Positions 28,883 through 38,005 of a stretch of DNA of 48,169 nucleotides are shown one piece after another. Under the pieces are notes generated by a model. That model made no database searches. It had not been told where the DNA came from and saw nothing but the letters and a program-made list of their open reading frames with translations. The stretch covers positions 1 through 48,169 of the forward strand of contig JAMFSK010000004.1 in NCBI GenBank assembly GCA_026225235.1. The letters are read 5' to 3'. A program made the position numbers and the translations under genes. The DNA is from Burkholderiales bacterium (GTDB lineage: Bacteria; Pseudomonadota; Gammaproteobacteria; Burkholderiales; Burkholderiaceae). The stretch's first letter is position 1. Every line of letters begins with the position of its first letter.

Positions 28883-30832
28883 TTAGTCCTTCTTTACTTC
28901 CTTGAAGTCGGCGTCAAGTACATCGTCTTCCGCCTTGCCCGATGCCTGTTGAGCATGCTCGGCTTCCGGCGCGCCAGCGCCCGGAGCACCGCCGGCTGCC
29001 TGAGCGGCCTGCATGTCGGCATACATCTTTTCGCCCATCTTCTGCGAAGCTGCCGACAACGCTTCGACCTTCGCGTCGATATCGGCCTTGTCGCCGCTGC
29101 GCACCGAGTCTTCGAGCGCCTTGATCGCGTCTTCGATCTTGGTCTTCTCGCCAGCTTCGAGCTTGTCGCCGTAGTCGATCAGCGCCTTGCGGCTGCTGTG
29201 GACCAAGGCGTCGGCCTGGTTACGCGAATCGGCAAGCTCGCGCAGCTTGCGGTCTTCCACCGCGTTGGCTTCGGCGTCCTTCACCATCTGTTCGATCTCG
29301 GCTTCCGACAAGCCCGAGTTCGCCTTGATGGTGATCTTGTTTTCCTTGCCGGTCGCCTTGTCCTTGGCCGACACGTGCAGGATGCCGTTCGCATCGATGT
29401 CGAAACCGACTTCGATCTGCGGCACGCCACGCGGCGCCGGCGGGATGCCTTCGAGGTTGAACTCGCCGAGCAGCTTGTTGCCGGCGGCCATCTCGCGCTC
29501 GCCCTGGAACACCTTGATCGTCACGGCAGCCTGACTGTCATCGGCGGTCGAGAACGTCTGAGCGTGCTTGGTCGGGATCGTCGTGTTCTTGGCGATCATC
29601 TTCGTCATCACACCGCCGAGCGTTTCGATGCCGAGCGACAGCGGGCTCACGTCGAGCAGCAGCACGTCCTTGCGGTCACCGGAGAGCACCTGGCCCTGAA
29701 TCGCGGCACCAACGGCCACGGCTTCGTCCGGGTTCACGTCACGGCGCGGTTCCTTGCCAAAGAACTCCTTAACCTTCTCCTGCACCTTCGGCATCCGGGT
29801 CATACCGCCGACCAGGATCACGTCGTCGATGTCGCCGATCTTCACGCCCGCATCCTTGATCGCGATACGGCACGGTTCGATCGTGCGTTCGACGAGTTCC
29901 TCGACCAGCGCTTCAAACTTGGCGCGGGTGATCTTGAGGTTCAAATGCTTCGGACCGCTTGCATCCGCGGTGATGTACGGCAGGTTGATTTCGGTCTGTG
30001 CCGTGCTCGACAGTTCGATCTTGGCCTTTTCAGCCGCTTCTTTCAGACGTTGCAGTGCGAGCACGTCCTTCGACAGATCGACGCCCTGGTCCTTTTTGAA
30101 CTCGGTGATGATGTAGTCGATGATGCGCTGGTCGAAGTCTTCGCCACCGAGGAAGGTGTCACCGTTGGTCGAGAGCACTTCAAACTGCTTTTCACCGTCA
30201 ACGTCGGCGATCTCGATGATCGACACGTCGAACGTACCGCCACCCAGGTCATACACGGCGATCTTGCGATCACCCTTTTCGTTCTTGTCGAGGCCAAAGG
30301 CCAGCGCAGCGGCTGTCGGTTCGTTGATGATCCGGCGCACGTCGAGACCGGCGATACGACCCGCGTCCTTGGTGGCCTGACGCTGCGTATCGTTGAAGTA
30401 GGCGGGTACAGTGATCACAGCTTCGGTGACCGGTTCGCCGAGATAGTCTTCGGCCGTCTTCTTCATCTTGCGCAGGACTTCGGCGGAGATCTGCGGCGGC
30501 GCGAGTTGCGCGTCACGCACGTCGATCCACGCGTCGCCGTTATCGGCCTTGCTGATCTTGTAGGGCATCAGCGCGATGTCCTTCTGCACTTCTTTTTCTT
30601 CGAAGCGGCGGCCGATCAGCCGTTTGACGGCATACAACGTGTTACGCGGGTTCGTTACGGCCTGACGCTTGGCCGGCGCGCCGACCAGAATCTCGCCGTC
30701 TTCCATGTAGGCGATGATCGAAGGCGTGGTGCGCGCGCCTTCCGAATTCTCGATCACCTTGGTCGTGTTGCCTTCCATGATGGCCACGCACGAATTCGTC
30801 GTGCCAAGGTCAATACCGATAATCTTGCCCAT
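28883..30832 (-). CDS. dnaK: Chaperone DnaK (Hsp70)
   Basis: ATP-driven chaperone. The 649-residue protein has [21 protein letters not shown] (phosphate loop 1), [48 protein letters not shown] and [13 protein letters not shown] in the nucleotide domain, the linker [14 protein letters not shown], the substrate-binding domain (about 390-500), and a C-terminal lid ending in the acidic EEVD-like tail [14 protein letters not shown] with an Ala/Gly/Pro-rich stretch before it. Length and composition are normal for betaproteobacterial DnaK. It has its own candidate sigma-32 promoter and a 161-base gap from grpE. The large plus-strand frame opposite it is an antisense shadow. Confidence 0.98.
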   Translation of the reverse strand: MGKIIGIDLGTTNSCVAIMEGNTTKVIENSEGARTTPSIIAYMEDGEILVGAPAKRQAVTNPRNTLYAVKRLIGRRFEEKEVQKDIALMPYKISKADNGDAWIDVRDAQLAPPQISAEVLRKMKKTAEDYLGEPVTEAVITVPAYFNDTQRQATKDAGRIAGLDVRRIINEPTAAALAFGLDKNEKGDRKIAVYDLGGGTFDVSIIEIADVDGEKQFEVLSTNGDTFLGGEDFDQRIIDYIITEFKKDQGVDLSKDVLALQRLKEAAEKAKIELSSTAQTEINLPYITADASGPKHLNLKITRAKFEALVEELVERTIEPCRIAIKDAGVKIGDIDDVILVGGMTRMPKVQEKVKEFFGKEPRRDVNPDEAVAVGAAIQGQVLSGDRKDVLLLDVSPLSLGIETLGGVMTKMIAKNTTIPTKHAQTFSTADDSQAAVTIKVFQGEREMAAGNKLLGEFNLEGIPPAPRGVPQIEVGFDIDANGILHVSAKDKATGKENKITIKANSGLSEAEIEQMVKDAEANAVEDRKLRELADSRNQADALVHSSRKALIDYGDKLEAGEKTKIEDAIKALEDSVRSGDKADIDAKVEALSAASQKMGEKMYADMQAAQAAGGAPGAGAPEAEHAQQASGKAEDDVLDADFKEVKKD

Positions 30833-30901
30833 TCTCTAATCTCCGTAGATTCGCTGTGGGGCCCCGCTGAGTCAGCCAGGCCTCGATGTCTGATGTGCTG
30901 T

Positions 30902-30929
30902 AAATAAGGGCGCGCTAATTTATTTCAAG
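30902..30929 (-). promoter_or_regulatory. Sigma-32 type promoter of dnaK
   Basis: On the minus strand CTTGAAA (30923-30929) and CCTTATTT (30902-30909) are 13 bases apart, close to the heat-shock consensus CTTGAAA-13/14-CCCCATnT. The -10 differs from consensus at the third and fourth positions. It lies 70 bases before the dnaK ATG. Confidence 0.65.
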
Positions 30930-30993
30930 ACCCTGACCCGAGCAGGGCTACCGTTTTTTTGCGGTATTTTTCGTGCGCGCCGGCCTGTTGGGC

Positions 30994-31572
30994 CTATTTC
31001 GCTGCTGAAACCGTCACGAGCGCGGGACGCAGCACCCGGTCTGCAATCAGGAAGCCCTTTTGCAGCACGGTAACCACCGTGTTGGGTTCCTGGTCGGCCG
31101 GTACCATCGAGATCGCCTGGTGACGGTGCGGATCGAATTTCTCGCCGACCGGATTGATGACAGCCACGCGGCCCTTTTCCAGCGCCGAGTTGAGCTGGCG
31201 CAGCGTGAGCTCGACGCCCTCGCGGACCTTGACGAGATCGCCCGAGGAATCGGTCGCCGCCGCTTCGAGGCTGTCGATCACCGGCAACAAGTGCTCGGCA
31301 AAGCGCTCGATCGCGAACTTGTGAGCCTTTTCCACATCTTCCTGGGCGCGTCGGCGAACGTTTTCCGTTTCAGCCTTCGCGCGCAGATAGTTTTCCTGCA
31401 TTTCGGCGAGCTTCGCCTTCGTATCGGCGAGTGCCGTGTCGACCGCGGCTGCCGCAGCCGGGCTCTCGCCCGCGGGCGTCGCGCCCGTACCGCTCGTCTG
31501 GCTGGCCGCCTGGGCGGCGGCAGCGTTCTCGGGAGTGTCACCCGGGTTCTGCGTCGCTTGGTTCTCTTCCAT
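30994..31572 (-). CDS. grpE: Nucleotide exchange factor GrpE
   Basis: Releases ADP from DnaK. The 192-residue protein has an Ala/Ser/Thr/Pro-rich N-terminus (residues about 5-45), the long coiled-coil [31 protein letters not shown], and the beta-wing with [16 protein letters not shown] and [23 protein letters not shown], all GrpE signatures. ATG 31572 is preferred over the ATG at 31578, because GGA lies six bases upstream. It leads the leftward grpE-dnaK-dnaJ run and is preceded by a near-consensus sigma-32 promoter. Confidence 0.95.
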   Translation of the reverse strand: MEENQATQNPGDTPENAAAAQAASQTSGTGATPAGESPAAAAAVDTALADTKAKLAEMQENYLRAKAETENVRRRAQEDVEKAHKFAIERFAEHLLPVIDSLEAAATDSSGDLVKVREGVELTLRQLNSALEKGRVAVINPVGEKFDPHRHQAISMVPADQEPNTVVTVLQKGFLIADRVLRPALVTVSAAK

Positions 31573-32027
31573 GCTCATTCCGTCTGGTGGTCCATCACGT
31601 TCGTGGTTGGGGCAGCGCCTTTCGGGCGCCACGCGGTGACGTCGCAGCACGCCGACGCCTTCAGGCCGTCATTCTCGGCCGCCTTTCCTGGCATTACCGC
31701 GCTTTGGGCGATATCGGGCCGTTCCTACACCTTTTCAAGGCCCGATTTGACATTTTTTTGCAAATTCGCTGCTTTGCAATGTGTCGTTACATAGTTCGGG
31801 CATCCATCGCGTCAATCCGATTGAGCCGACATTTTTGCTGGCCTACACTTCAACCATCACGCGCACACCACGCGGTCCGCTCAGTTCGCAGCGGCTGCGT
31901 TTCGTCACATTCCGGGAATGACTGCCACCGGCCGGCGACGTCTGCACGTAGGACTTGTCCAGCCGGGCAGGTTCATTCACCGCGGTGCACGCTCGCAAGC
32001 AGTGCAAAGCGCCGCGAAGGATTCGCC
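31573..32027. other. Divergent region between grpE and the 53-residue gene
   Basis: About 450 bases. It holds the grpE leader with a GCGCC/GGCGC hairpin, the sigma-32 promoter at 31711-31739, a TTGACA at 31747-31752 that could be a -35 for rightward transcription but has no -10 at the right distance, and a direct repeat TTTGCAA twice between 31757 and 31780. No CIRCE element was seen. Confidence 0.5.
31711..31739 (-). promoter_or_regulatory. Sigma-32 type promoter of grpE
   Basis: On the minus strand CTTGAAA (31733-31739) is a perfect -35, followed after 14 bases by CCCGATAT (31711-31718), one base from CCCCATnT. The leader to the grpE ATG is about 135 bases. Confidence 0.75.
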
Positions 32028-32189
32028 ATGAAACTGAGCTTTGCGATTGCGACGGTCGCAGCTGTGTTGATTGCCACCACCCTGACGATCTGCCTGTCCG
32101 GCGCGGTGACGCGCTGCAATTCCGAATACGGCGGCGCCAAGGCCACGATTATGGTGTGGCTCGCTCCACGCGCTGTCGCCTGCCGTTAA
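32028..32189 (+). CDS. Small membrane or secreted protein, 53 residues
   Basis: ATG at 32028 is preceded by GAAGG about eight bases upstream, giving a good ribosome site. The 53-residue product starts with Lys at position 2 and a hydrophobic run (about 4-25), like a signal peptide or single membrane anchor, followed by a short tail with two Cys (30, 52) and a third Cys at 22. I recognise no family and no lipobox. It is the only plus-strand gene inside the minus-strand heat-shock block, between the S4 protein gene and grpE, so it needs its own promoter, not identified with confidence. It could be non-coding; start context and composition favour a real gene. Confidence 0.55.
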   Translation: MKLSFAIATVAAVLIATTLTICLSGAVTRCNSEYGGAKATIMVWLAPRAVACR

Positions 32190-32276
32190 ACCGTCTTCCA
32201 GGACCCGAACAGCGCTTCGGGGCCCCTCCACTGCCTGCTTGCGGCCCACCGCGCAAAAAGCCGCAGAACCGCTATT

Positions 32277-32684
32277 TTAGCCTTCCCCCGAGAAGCGGTC
32301 GATCACTCGCCGCTCGCGCTTGGTAGGACGGCCGTGCCGCTCCGCCGCCGGTTCGTGAAACACCTTGCGCCGTTCGAGTTCGCCACGACGTGCCGCGACG
32401 CTGTCCTCGGTCTCGGCGTAGAGCGTTTGCGCCACCGTCGCCGGCCCGCGCACGTCGCAGATGCCCTTGACCTCGACCACCCAGCGCAGCCGCTCGATCT
32501 CGATTGTCACGAGATCGCCGACCCGAACCTCCTTGGAGGTCTTGACGTGGTCGCCATTGATCTCGATGCGCCCCTTTTCGACAGCATCGGCGGCGAGCGA
32601 GCGGGTTTTAAAGAATCGAGCGGCCCAGAGCCATTTGTCGATGCGCAGCCGGGCGCCGGGTTCAGTCGAAATCTTGTATTGCAT
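32277..32684 (-). CDS. hslR: RNA-binding S4 domain protein (Hsp15-like)
   Basis: A 135-residue protein with an S4 RNA-binding domain in the first 70 residues (LRIDKWLWAARFFKTRSLAADAVEKGRIEINGDHVKTSKEVRVGDLVTI), followed by a basic tail (RPTKRERRVIDRF). Length and order fit Hsp15/HslR, a heat-shock protein that rescues stalled 50S subunits carrying peptidyl-tRNA. Its position in the heat-shock cluster supports this. ATG 32684 lies 14 bases after the hemH stop, so the two are probably one transcript. Confidence 0.9.
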   Translation of the reverse strand: MQYKISTEPGARLRIDKWLWAARFFKTRSLAADAVEKGRIEINGDHVKTSKEVRVGDLVTIEIERLRWVVEVKGICDVRGPATVAQTLYAETEDSVAARRGELERRKVFHEPAAERHGRPTKRERRVIDRFSGEG

Positions 32685-32698
32685 GATGTCCTGTCCGT

Positions 32699-33820
32699 CT
32701 AGCGAGCCGCTTCGGCGGCTGCAGCGCGGCGCTCCTGATGCAAGGCCACGGCCTGCGTGACAAGGGCGGCCTGCGCAGGGTCGATCCAGTTACCGAGGTG
32801 AGCGAGCGTCAGCTCACCGAGCGCGTCGATAAAAGCCGGCGACGCGTTGACGCATGGGATGCGATGGTAAGCCTTGCCGCCTGCCTTGAGGAACGCATCG
32901 CGTCCTTCCATGCCGATTTCCTCGATCGTCTCGAGACAATCGGCCGTGAAACCCGGGCAAAATACATCGACCCGCGCAACGCCGGCCGCGCCAAGCTCGG
33001 CCAAGGTGGGCGCGGTGTAAGGCTGCAGCCACTCTTCCTTGCCGAAACGCGACTGGAAGGTCACGCGGCAACTCGTCTCGTCGAGGCCGAGGGTTTGCGC
33101 CAGTAGCGCGCCGGTGGTCTGGCACTGGTTGTGATACGGGTCGCCGAGGTTCAGGGTGCGCTTGGGCAGGCCGTGGAAACTCAGCAGCAACCGGTCGCCC
33201 GCGGCGAAATCGGGCACGCCATGAATCGCCCAGTAGTCGCGCACCTGAGCGGCAAGCGCGGCGATATATCCCGTGGCGTCCGCGTACTGCTTGATCGTGC
33301 GGACCTCCGGCTGGTTGCGCATCCGGCGCATCGCATCGGCTAGCTTGTCGAAGGCCGTGGCGGTCGTCGAGGCCGCATATTGCGGATACATCGGCACCAG
33401 GAGCACCCGGTCAGCGCCGGCCCGCTTGAGTTGCCCGAGCACATCACCGATAGATGGCGTGCCATAGCGCATGGCGTAATCGACCAGCACCGGCACCCCG
33501 CGCGAGACAAACCAGCCGCGCAGGGCGCTGGTCTGCTGCTCGGTGTAGACCCGCAAGGGCGAACCCTCAGGCATCCAGACGGACGCGTACTTGTGCGCCG
33601 ATGCGCGTGCGCGAAACGGCAGGATCACGCCGCGCAGGATCGGTTGCCAGAGCCACTGGGGGATTTCGACCACACGCGGGTCTGACAGGAATTCGGCCAG
33701 GTAGCGGCGCACCGCAGCGGGCGTGGGCGCGTCGGGCGTGCCCAGATTGACCAGCAACACAGCGGTGCGGTGCGCGCTCGCGTTCGGGTCCTGCGAGGGA
33801 AGTTCGAGATCGAAACGCAT
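32699..33820 (-). CDS. hemH: Ferrochelatase
   Basis: Inserts iron into protoporphyrin IX, the last step of heme synthesis, at the membrane. The 373-residue protein has [12 protein letters not shown] near the N-terminus, the catalytic His216 in [38 protein letters not shown] and the second catalytic region [17 protein letters not shown] (Glu297). ATG 33820 ([10 protein letters not shown]) is used; the frame also allows a TTG 12 bases upstream, which is less likely. It lies between hrcA and the S4 protein gene, a known Burkholderiaceae order. Confidence 0.95.
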   Translation of the reverse strand: MRFDLELPSQDPNASAHRTAVLLVNLGTPDAPTPAAVRRYLAEFLSDPRVVEIPQWLWQPILRGVILPFRARASAHKYASVWMPEGSPLRVYTEQQTSALRGWFVSRGVPVLVDYAMRYGTPSIGDVLGQLKRAGADRVLLVPMYPQYAASTTATAFDKLADAMRRMRNQPEVRTIKQYADATGYIAALAAQVRDYWAIHGVPDFAAGDRLLLSFHGLPKRTLNLGDPYHNQCQTTGALLAQTLGLDETSCRVTFQSRFGKEEWLQPYTAPTLAELGAAGVARVDVFCPGFTADCLETIEEIGMEGRDAFLKAGGKAYHRIPCVNASPAFIDALGELTLAHLGNWIDPAQAALVTQAVALHQERRAAAAEAAR

Positions 33821-33989
33821 CAAATTCGGCAAAAACTCAAAGTGGAGTCGCTCGTTTCAGGAGAGCCGCCGTGGCCGTGCCTGTGGCCGCCAGTCGCGCC
33901 TCGACGGCCGCCCAGTATCGCTTCGGGCCGCAGCTTGACGTCATCTGCGGGCGCCGGGCGGGGCAGCCCGTGCCCAGTCAGCCCATCGC

Positions 33990-35009
33990 TCAGTGCTGAC
34001 TGAGCGCGTTGGACAGCAGCCGCGCGGTGATGTCGACGATCGGGATCACGCGCTGATAAGCCATCCGCGTCGGTCCGATCACACCCAACGTGCCCACGAT
34101 CTTGCCATCGACCTCATAAGGCGCGGTGACGACGCTCATTTCCTCAATCGGCACGAGATCCGACTCGCCGCCGATAAAAATCTGTACGCCCTGCGCATGG
34201 CTCGATACGTCGAGCAATTGCAGCAGGCTCGTGCGCTGGTCGAATACGTCGAACAGCTTGCGCAGGCGGGCCATGTCCGACGACAGGTCGGCCACTTCGA
34301 GCAAATTGCGCTCGCCCGAGATCAGGACGGTTTCACCGGGATCGCTCTCATCGGTGCTCGCCGTGACCGCCTGCTGCATCAGCGTCGTCATGTCGCCGTG
34401 CAGCACGTCGATCTCGTTGCGCAGGCGGCGCCGCACTTCGTCGAAACTCAAGCCCGCGAAATGACTGTTGATGTAATTCGAGGCTTCGATCAGCTGCGAC
34501 GGCGAATATTCGCGCTGGGTCGCCATGATCCGGTTCTGCACGTCGCCTTCGGGCGTCACGATGATCAGAAGGATCCGCTTTTCAGACAGCCGCATGAATT
34601 CGATCTGCTTGAACACATGGCTGCGGCGCGGCGTGAGCACGACACCGGCGAATTGCGACAGGTTCGAAAGCACACTCGCGGCGGCGGCAACCAGCTTGGT
34701 CGGCTCGGCCGGCGTGAGGCGCCGCTGGACGTTCTGCTTGACCTGCTCGTCGTCGGACAGGGTCTGCACGGTCAGCATCGTATCGACGAACAAGCGGTAG
34801 GCCCGCGGCGTCGGCACCCGGCCCGCCGAGGTGTGGGGGCTCGATACCAGACCTAGCTCCTCGAGGTCGGACATCACGTTGCGAATCGTCGCAGGCGACA
34901 ATTCGAGCCCTGAATATTTCGACAAGGTGCGCGAGCCTACCGGCTGACCTTCGGCGATATATCGCTCGATCAGGGTCTTGAGGAGGGTTTGGGCGCGTGG
35001 GTCTAGCAT
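33990..35009 (-). CDS. hrcA: Heat-inducible transcription repressor HrcA
   Basis: Repressor that binds CIRCE inverted repeats and is kept active by GroEL. The 339-residue protein has the winged-helix N-terminus ([33 protein letters not shown], then [21 protein letters not shown]), a central GAF-like part, and the C-terminal [42 protein letters not shown] segment. ATG 35009 gives the usual [18 protein letters not shown] start. A candidate -10 TACAAT lies upstream. I found no CIRCE copy near hrcA or grpE, so its targets, probably groESL, lie elsewhere. Confidence 0.95.
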   Translation of the reverse strand: MLDPRAQTLLKTLIERYIAEGQPVGSRTLSKYSGLELSPATIRNVMSDLEELGLVSSPHTSAGRVPTPRAYRLFVDTMLTVQTLSDDEQVKQNVQRRLTPAEPTKLVAAAASVLSNLSQFAGVVLTPRRSHVFKQIEFMRLSEKRILLIIVTPEGDVQNRIMATQREYSPSQLIEASNYINSHFAGLSFDEVRRRLRNEIDVLHGDMTTLMQQAVTASTDESDPGETVLISGERNLLEVADLSSDMARLRKLFDVFDQRTSLLQLLDVSSHAQGVQIFIGGESDLVPIEEMSVVTAPYEVDGKIVGTLGVIGPTRMAYQRVIPIVDITARLLSNALSQH

Positions 35010-35266
35010 GGATTGATTGTAACCGGACGGGGGCATCATGCATGCCGCTTAAAAATAGCCGTGTTTCATTCTGACGACCGGCCCGTGCCCGTGGCCCCCC
35101 GCCCTCGGCCGTTCGACCGATGCGCGTGCTTTTCGGACAGCAGCTATGGTGTAATTCGGGTGCGCTCGGGCAGGAGAACCCTCATCCGGGCAGGGCATGC
35201 GATAGAAGCATGCTCGATATAGGCAGGACTCGGGCAAGACTCGAGCACGACTCAGGTAATACTCAG

Positions 35267-36166
35267 GTGAGCAAGGGGAGACTATTGAAGACCGTCGCGC
35301 TGATCGGCCGGGCGAACACGCCGGGCATTACCGAGCCGCTCAAGACGCTCGCGGCCTGTATTGCCAGCAAGGGCTACGAGGTCGTATTCGAAGGCGAAAC
35401 GGCCGCCGCGCTCGAACTTGAAGGGTTTCGCCGGTGTACGCCGGACGAGATCGGCGAGCACGCCGATGTCGCCGTGGTGGTCGGCGGCGACGGTACGATG
35501 CTCGGCATCGGGCGCCAGCTCGCGCCCTACGGCACGCCGCTGATCGGCATCAACGCCGGCAGGCTCGGCTTTATTACCGACATTCCGCTCGACGAGATGA
35601 GCACGGTCGTGCCCCAGATGCTCGCGGGTGCCTACGAACGCGAGGAGCGCATGCTGCTCGAGGCGGAGATCCTGCGGGGCGGCGAGACGATTTACCGCGC
35701 CGATGCGCTCAACGACGTGGTGGTCAACCGGTCGGGCTTCTCGGGGATGGCCGAACTGCGCGTCTCGGTCGACGGGCGTTTTATGTATAACCAGCGCTCG
35801 GACGGGCTGATCGTCGCCACGCCGACCGGCTCGACGGCCTATGCACTGTCGTCCCAGGGGCCGATCCTGCATCCGCAGCTCGAGGGCATCGTGCTCGTGC
35901 CGATCGCCCCACACGCGCTGTCGAACCGGCCGATTGTGCTGCCGGACGATTCGACAATCGCGATTCAGATCGTCGCGGGGCGCGACGTCAACGTCAATTT
36001 CGATATGCAGTCGTTTACCGCTCTCGAGCTGGGCGACACGATCGAAGTGCGTCGCGCGGCGCACACCGTGCCCTTTCTCCATCCGGTCGGCCACAGCCAT
36101 TTCGCCACGCTTCGTAAGAAGCTTCACTGGAATGAGTACCCGTCGCACGCGGACGATCCGGCCTGA
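35267..36166 (+). CDS. nadK: NAD kinase
   Basis: Phosphorylates NAD to NADP. The 299-residue protein has [11 protein letters not shown] at about 73-83, [15 protein letters not shown], the [21 protein letters not shown] segment and [26 protein letters not shown], all NadK signatures. The N-terminus is unsettled: GTG 35267 ([20 protein letters not shown]) gives the same number of residues before KTVAL as I recall for Burkholderia homologues, whereas TTG 35285 has a strong AAGGGGAG site four bases upstream. No ATG fits. Divergent from hrcA; recN follows on the same strand after about 175 bases. Confidence 0.93.
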   Translation: MSKGRLLKTVALIGRANTPGITEPLKTLAACIASKGYEVVFEGETAAALELEGFRRCTPDEIGEHADVAVVVGGDGTMLGIGRQLAPYGTPLIGINAGRLGFITDIPLDEMSTVVPQMLAGAYEREERMLLEAEILRGGETIYRADALNDVVVNRSGFSGMAELRVSVDGRFMYNQRSDGLIVATPTGSTAYALSSQGPILHPQLEGIVLVPIAPHALSNRPIVLPDDSTIAIQIVAGRDVNVNFDMQSFTALELGDTIEVRRAAHTVPFLHPVGHSHFATLRKKLHWNEYPSHADDPA

Positions 36167-36341
36167 GGGCGCAAACGGACAAGCCGTGACGACGTCAGCC
36201 GGCGCGCGTCCTGCGGCCGCGCCGCCGAGTTGGCGTGCCCCCTTGCGTTGACATCCAGATACGGCAAAATCGCCCGGCATCTCAGGTAATCTTCTGGTTT
36301 CCGATCTCGTCGTCTGTGCCGCCCCGGAGTCTTTGTTTCCC

Positions 36342-37994
36342 ATGCTGCGCCATCTTTCGATTCGCGATTTTGTCGTCGTCGACACGCTCGACCTCGAGTT
36401 CGAGCAGGGCTTTACGGTGTTTTCCGGTGAAACCGGCGCCGGCAAATCGATCCTGATCGATGCGCTCGCGCTGACGCTCGGCGCGCGTGGCGACGCCAGT
36501 GTCGTGCGCACCGGCCAGGGCCGCGCCGACATCAGCGCCGAGTTCGCGACCCATGCGCAGGTCGACCAATGGCTGGCCGATCAGGCGCTCGAAGGCGAAG
36601 CCGGCACCGTGCTGCTGCGCCGTGTGCTCGACGAAAGCGGCCGCTCGCGCGCCTTTATCAACGGCACAGCGGCGACGCTGACCCAGTTGCGCGAAGTGGG
36701 CGAGATGCTCGTCGAAATCCATGGCCAGCATGCGCATCAATTACTGATGCGCGCCGATGCACAGCGCGAACTGTTCGATACGCATGCAGGGCTCGGTTCC
36801 CTGAGTGCCGAGACCAGCCGTGCCTGGCGCGCCTGGCGTGAGGCCAGCGCGGCGATCGAGGCTGCGACGTCGCGTGATCGTGAAGTCCAGCTGGAGCGCG
36901 AACGACTCGCCTGGCAACTCGCCGAACTCGACAAGCTCCTGCCGCAGCCGGGCGAATGGGAAGAGATCAATGCCGAGCACCGCCGGCTGTCGAATGCCGC
37001 AAATCTGATCGGCGGCGTTCAGGCTGCCCTGGGCACGCTGTCGGAATCCGACGACGCAATGATTCATCAGCTCGGCACCCTGATCACACGCTTGCGCGGC
37101 CTGGCCGAGGTCGACACGGGTCTTGCCGATGCGCTCGCCGCGCTCGAACCTGCCGAAATCCAGTTGCAGGAAGCCGTCTATTCGCTGAACCACTACGCCC
37201 AAAAGCTCGACCTCGACCCGAACCGGCTCGCGCAGGTCGACTCGCGCCTCGAAGCGCTGCATTCCGCCGCCCGCAAATTCCGCCTGCGGCCGGAGGCGTT
37301 GCCCGATGAACATGCGGCGCGGCGCAACCAGCTCGAGGCGCTCGACGCCGCGACGGATCTCGATGCCCTGCGCGTCAGCGAAACCGCCGCTCAAAAGCGC
37401 TATCAGGACGTTGCGACAAAACTCTCCAAGGAACGCGCCCGTCATGCGAAGGCGCTCGGCGAGGCCGTCACGACCGGCATGCAGGAACTGGCCATGTCGG
37501 GCGGCCGCTTCGAAGTCGCCCTCGTGAGCCTGCCGAACGGCGGTGCGAGCGGGCTCGAGCAGATCGAGTTCCGCGTCGCGGGCCACGCGGGCGTGCCGCT
37601 GCGGCCGCTGGCCAAAGTCGCCTCGGGCGGTGAGCTCGCGCGGATCAGCCTGGCGCTCGCGGTGATTGCAAGCGCCGCCAGCCCGACGCCCACCCTGATT
37701 TTCGACGAGGTCGACACGGGCATCGGCGGCGCGGTCGCCGAGGTAGTCGGACGGCTGCTCCACCAGCTCGGGCGTCAGCGGCAGGTCCTTTGCGTGACCC
37801 ACCTCCCGCAGGTCGCCGCACGCGGAGAGTTTCACTTCCGGGTCGTCAAGCAGACCGTCGACGCGGATCACACCGTTTCGTCGGTTGCGTCGCTCGACAA
37901 ACCGAGCCGCGTCGAGGAAATCGCGCGGATGCTCGGCGGTGTCGAGATCACGGCAACCACGCGCAAGCACGCCAAAGAGATGCTGGCCGCCTGA
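36342..37994 (+). CDS. recN: DNA repair protein RecN
   Basis: SMC-like ATPase acting in double-strand-break repair. The 550-residue protein has MLRHLSIRDFVVVDTLDLEF, Walker A GETGAGKS at 29-36, IHGQHAHQLL, a central coiled-coil (about 150-375), the signature KVASGGELARISLAL and Walker B LIFDEVDTGIGG, then LCVTHLPQVAA and the terminal EIARMLGGVEIT. ATG 36342 is used; GGAG lies 12 bases upstream and the family start matches. It ends 11 bases before the convergent glnE stop. Confidence 0.96.
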   Translation: MLRHLSIRDFVVVDTLDLEFEQGFTVFSGETGAGKSILIDALALTLGARGDASVVRTGQGRADISAEFATHAQVDQWLADQALEGEAGTVLLRRVLDESGRSRAFINGTAATLTQLREVGEMLVEIHGQHAHQLLMRADAQRELFDTHAGLGSLSAETSRAWRAWREASAAIEAATSRDREVQLERERLAWQLAELDKLLPQPGEWEEINAEHRRLSNAANLIGGVQAALGTLSESDDAMIHQLGTLITRLRGLAEVDTGLADALAALEPAEIQLQEAVYSLNHYAQKLDLDPNRLAQVDSRLEALHSAARKFRLRPEALPDEHAARRNQLEALDAATDLDALRVSETAAQKRYQDVATKLSKERARHAKALGEAVTTGMQELAMSGGRFEVALVSLPNGGASGLEQIEFRVAGHAGVPLRPLAKVASGGELARISLALAVIASAASPTPTLIFDEVDTGIGGAVAEVVGRLLHQLGRQRQVLCVTHLPQVAARGEFHFRVVKQTVDADHTVSSVASLDKPSRVEEIARMLGGVEITATTRKHAKEMLAA

Positions 37995-38005
37995 GCGAAA
38001 CGCCT

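Noticed and set aside
28748..30907. A 719-codon plus-strand frame opposite dnaK
   Set aside because: Antisense shadow of dnaK codon bias; such frames have been misannotated before (for example as a glutamate dehydrogenase). No start signals and no coherent domain.
35032..35046. GGCAT-CATGC-ATGCC inverted repeat upstream of hrcA
   Set aside because: Only 5 bp arms; too weak to call an operator and unlike CIRCE.
30833..35266. CIRCE operator near grpE, dnaK or hrcA
   Set aside because: Looked for TTAGCACTC-N9-GAGTGCTAA or close variants by eye; none found.
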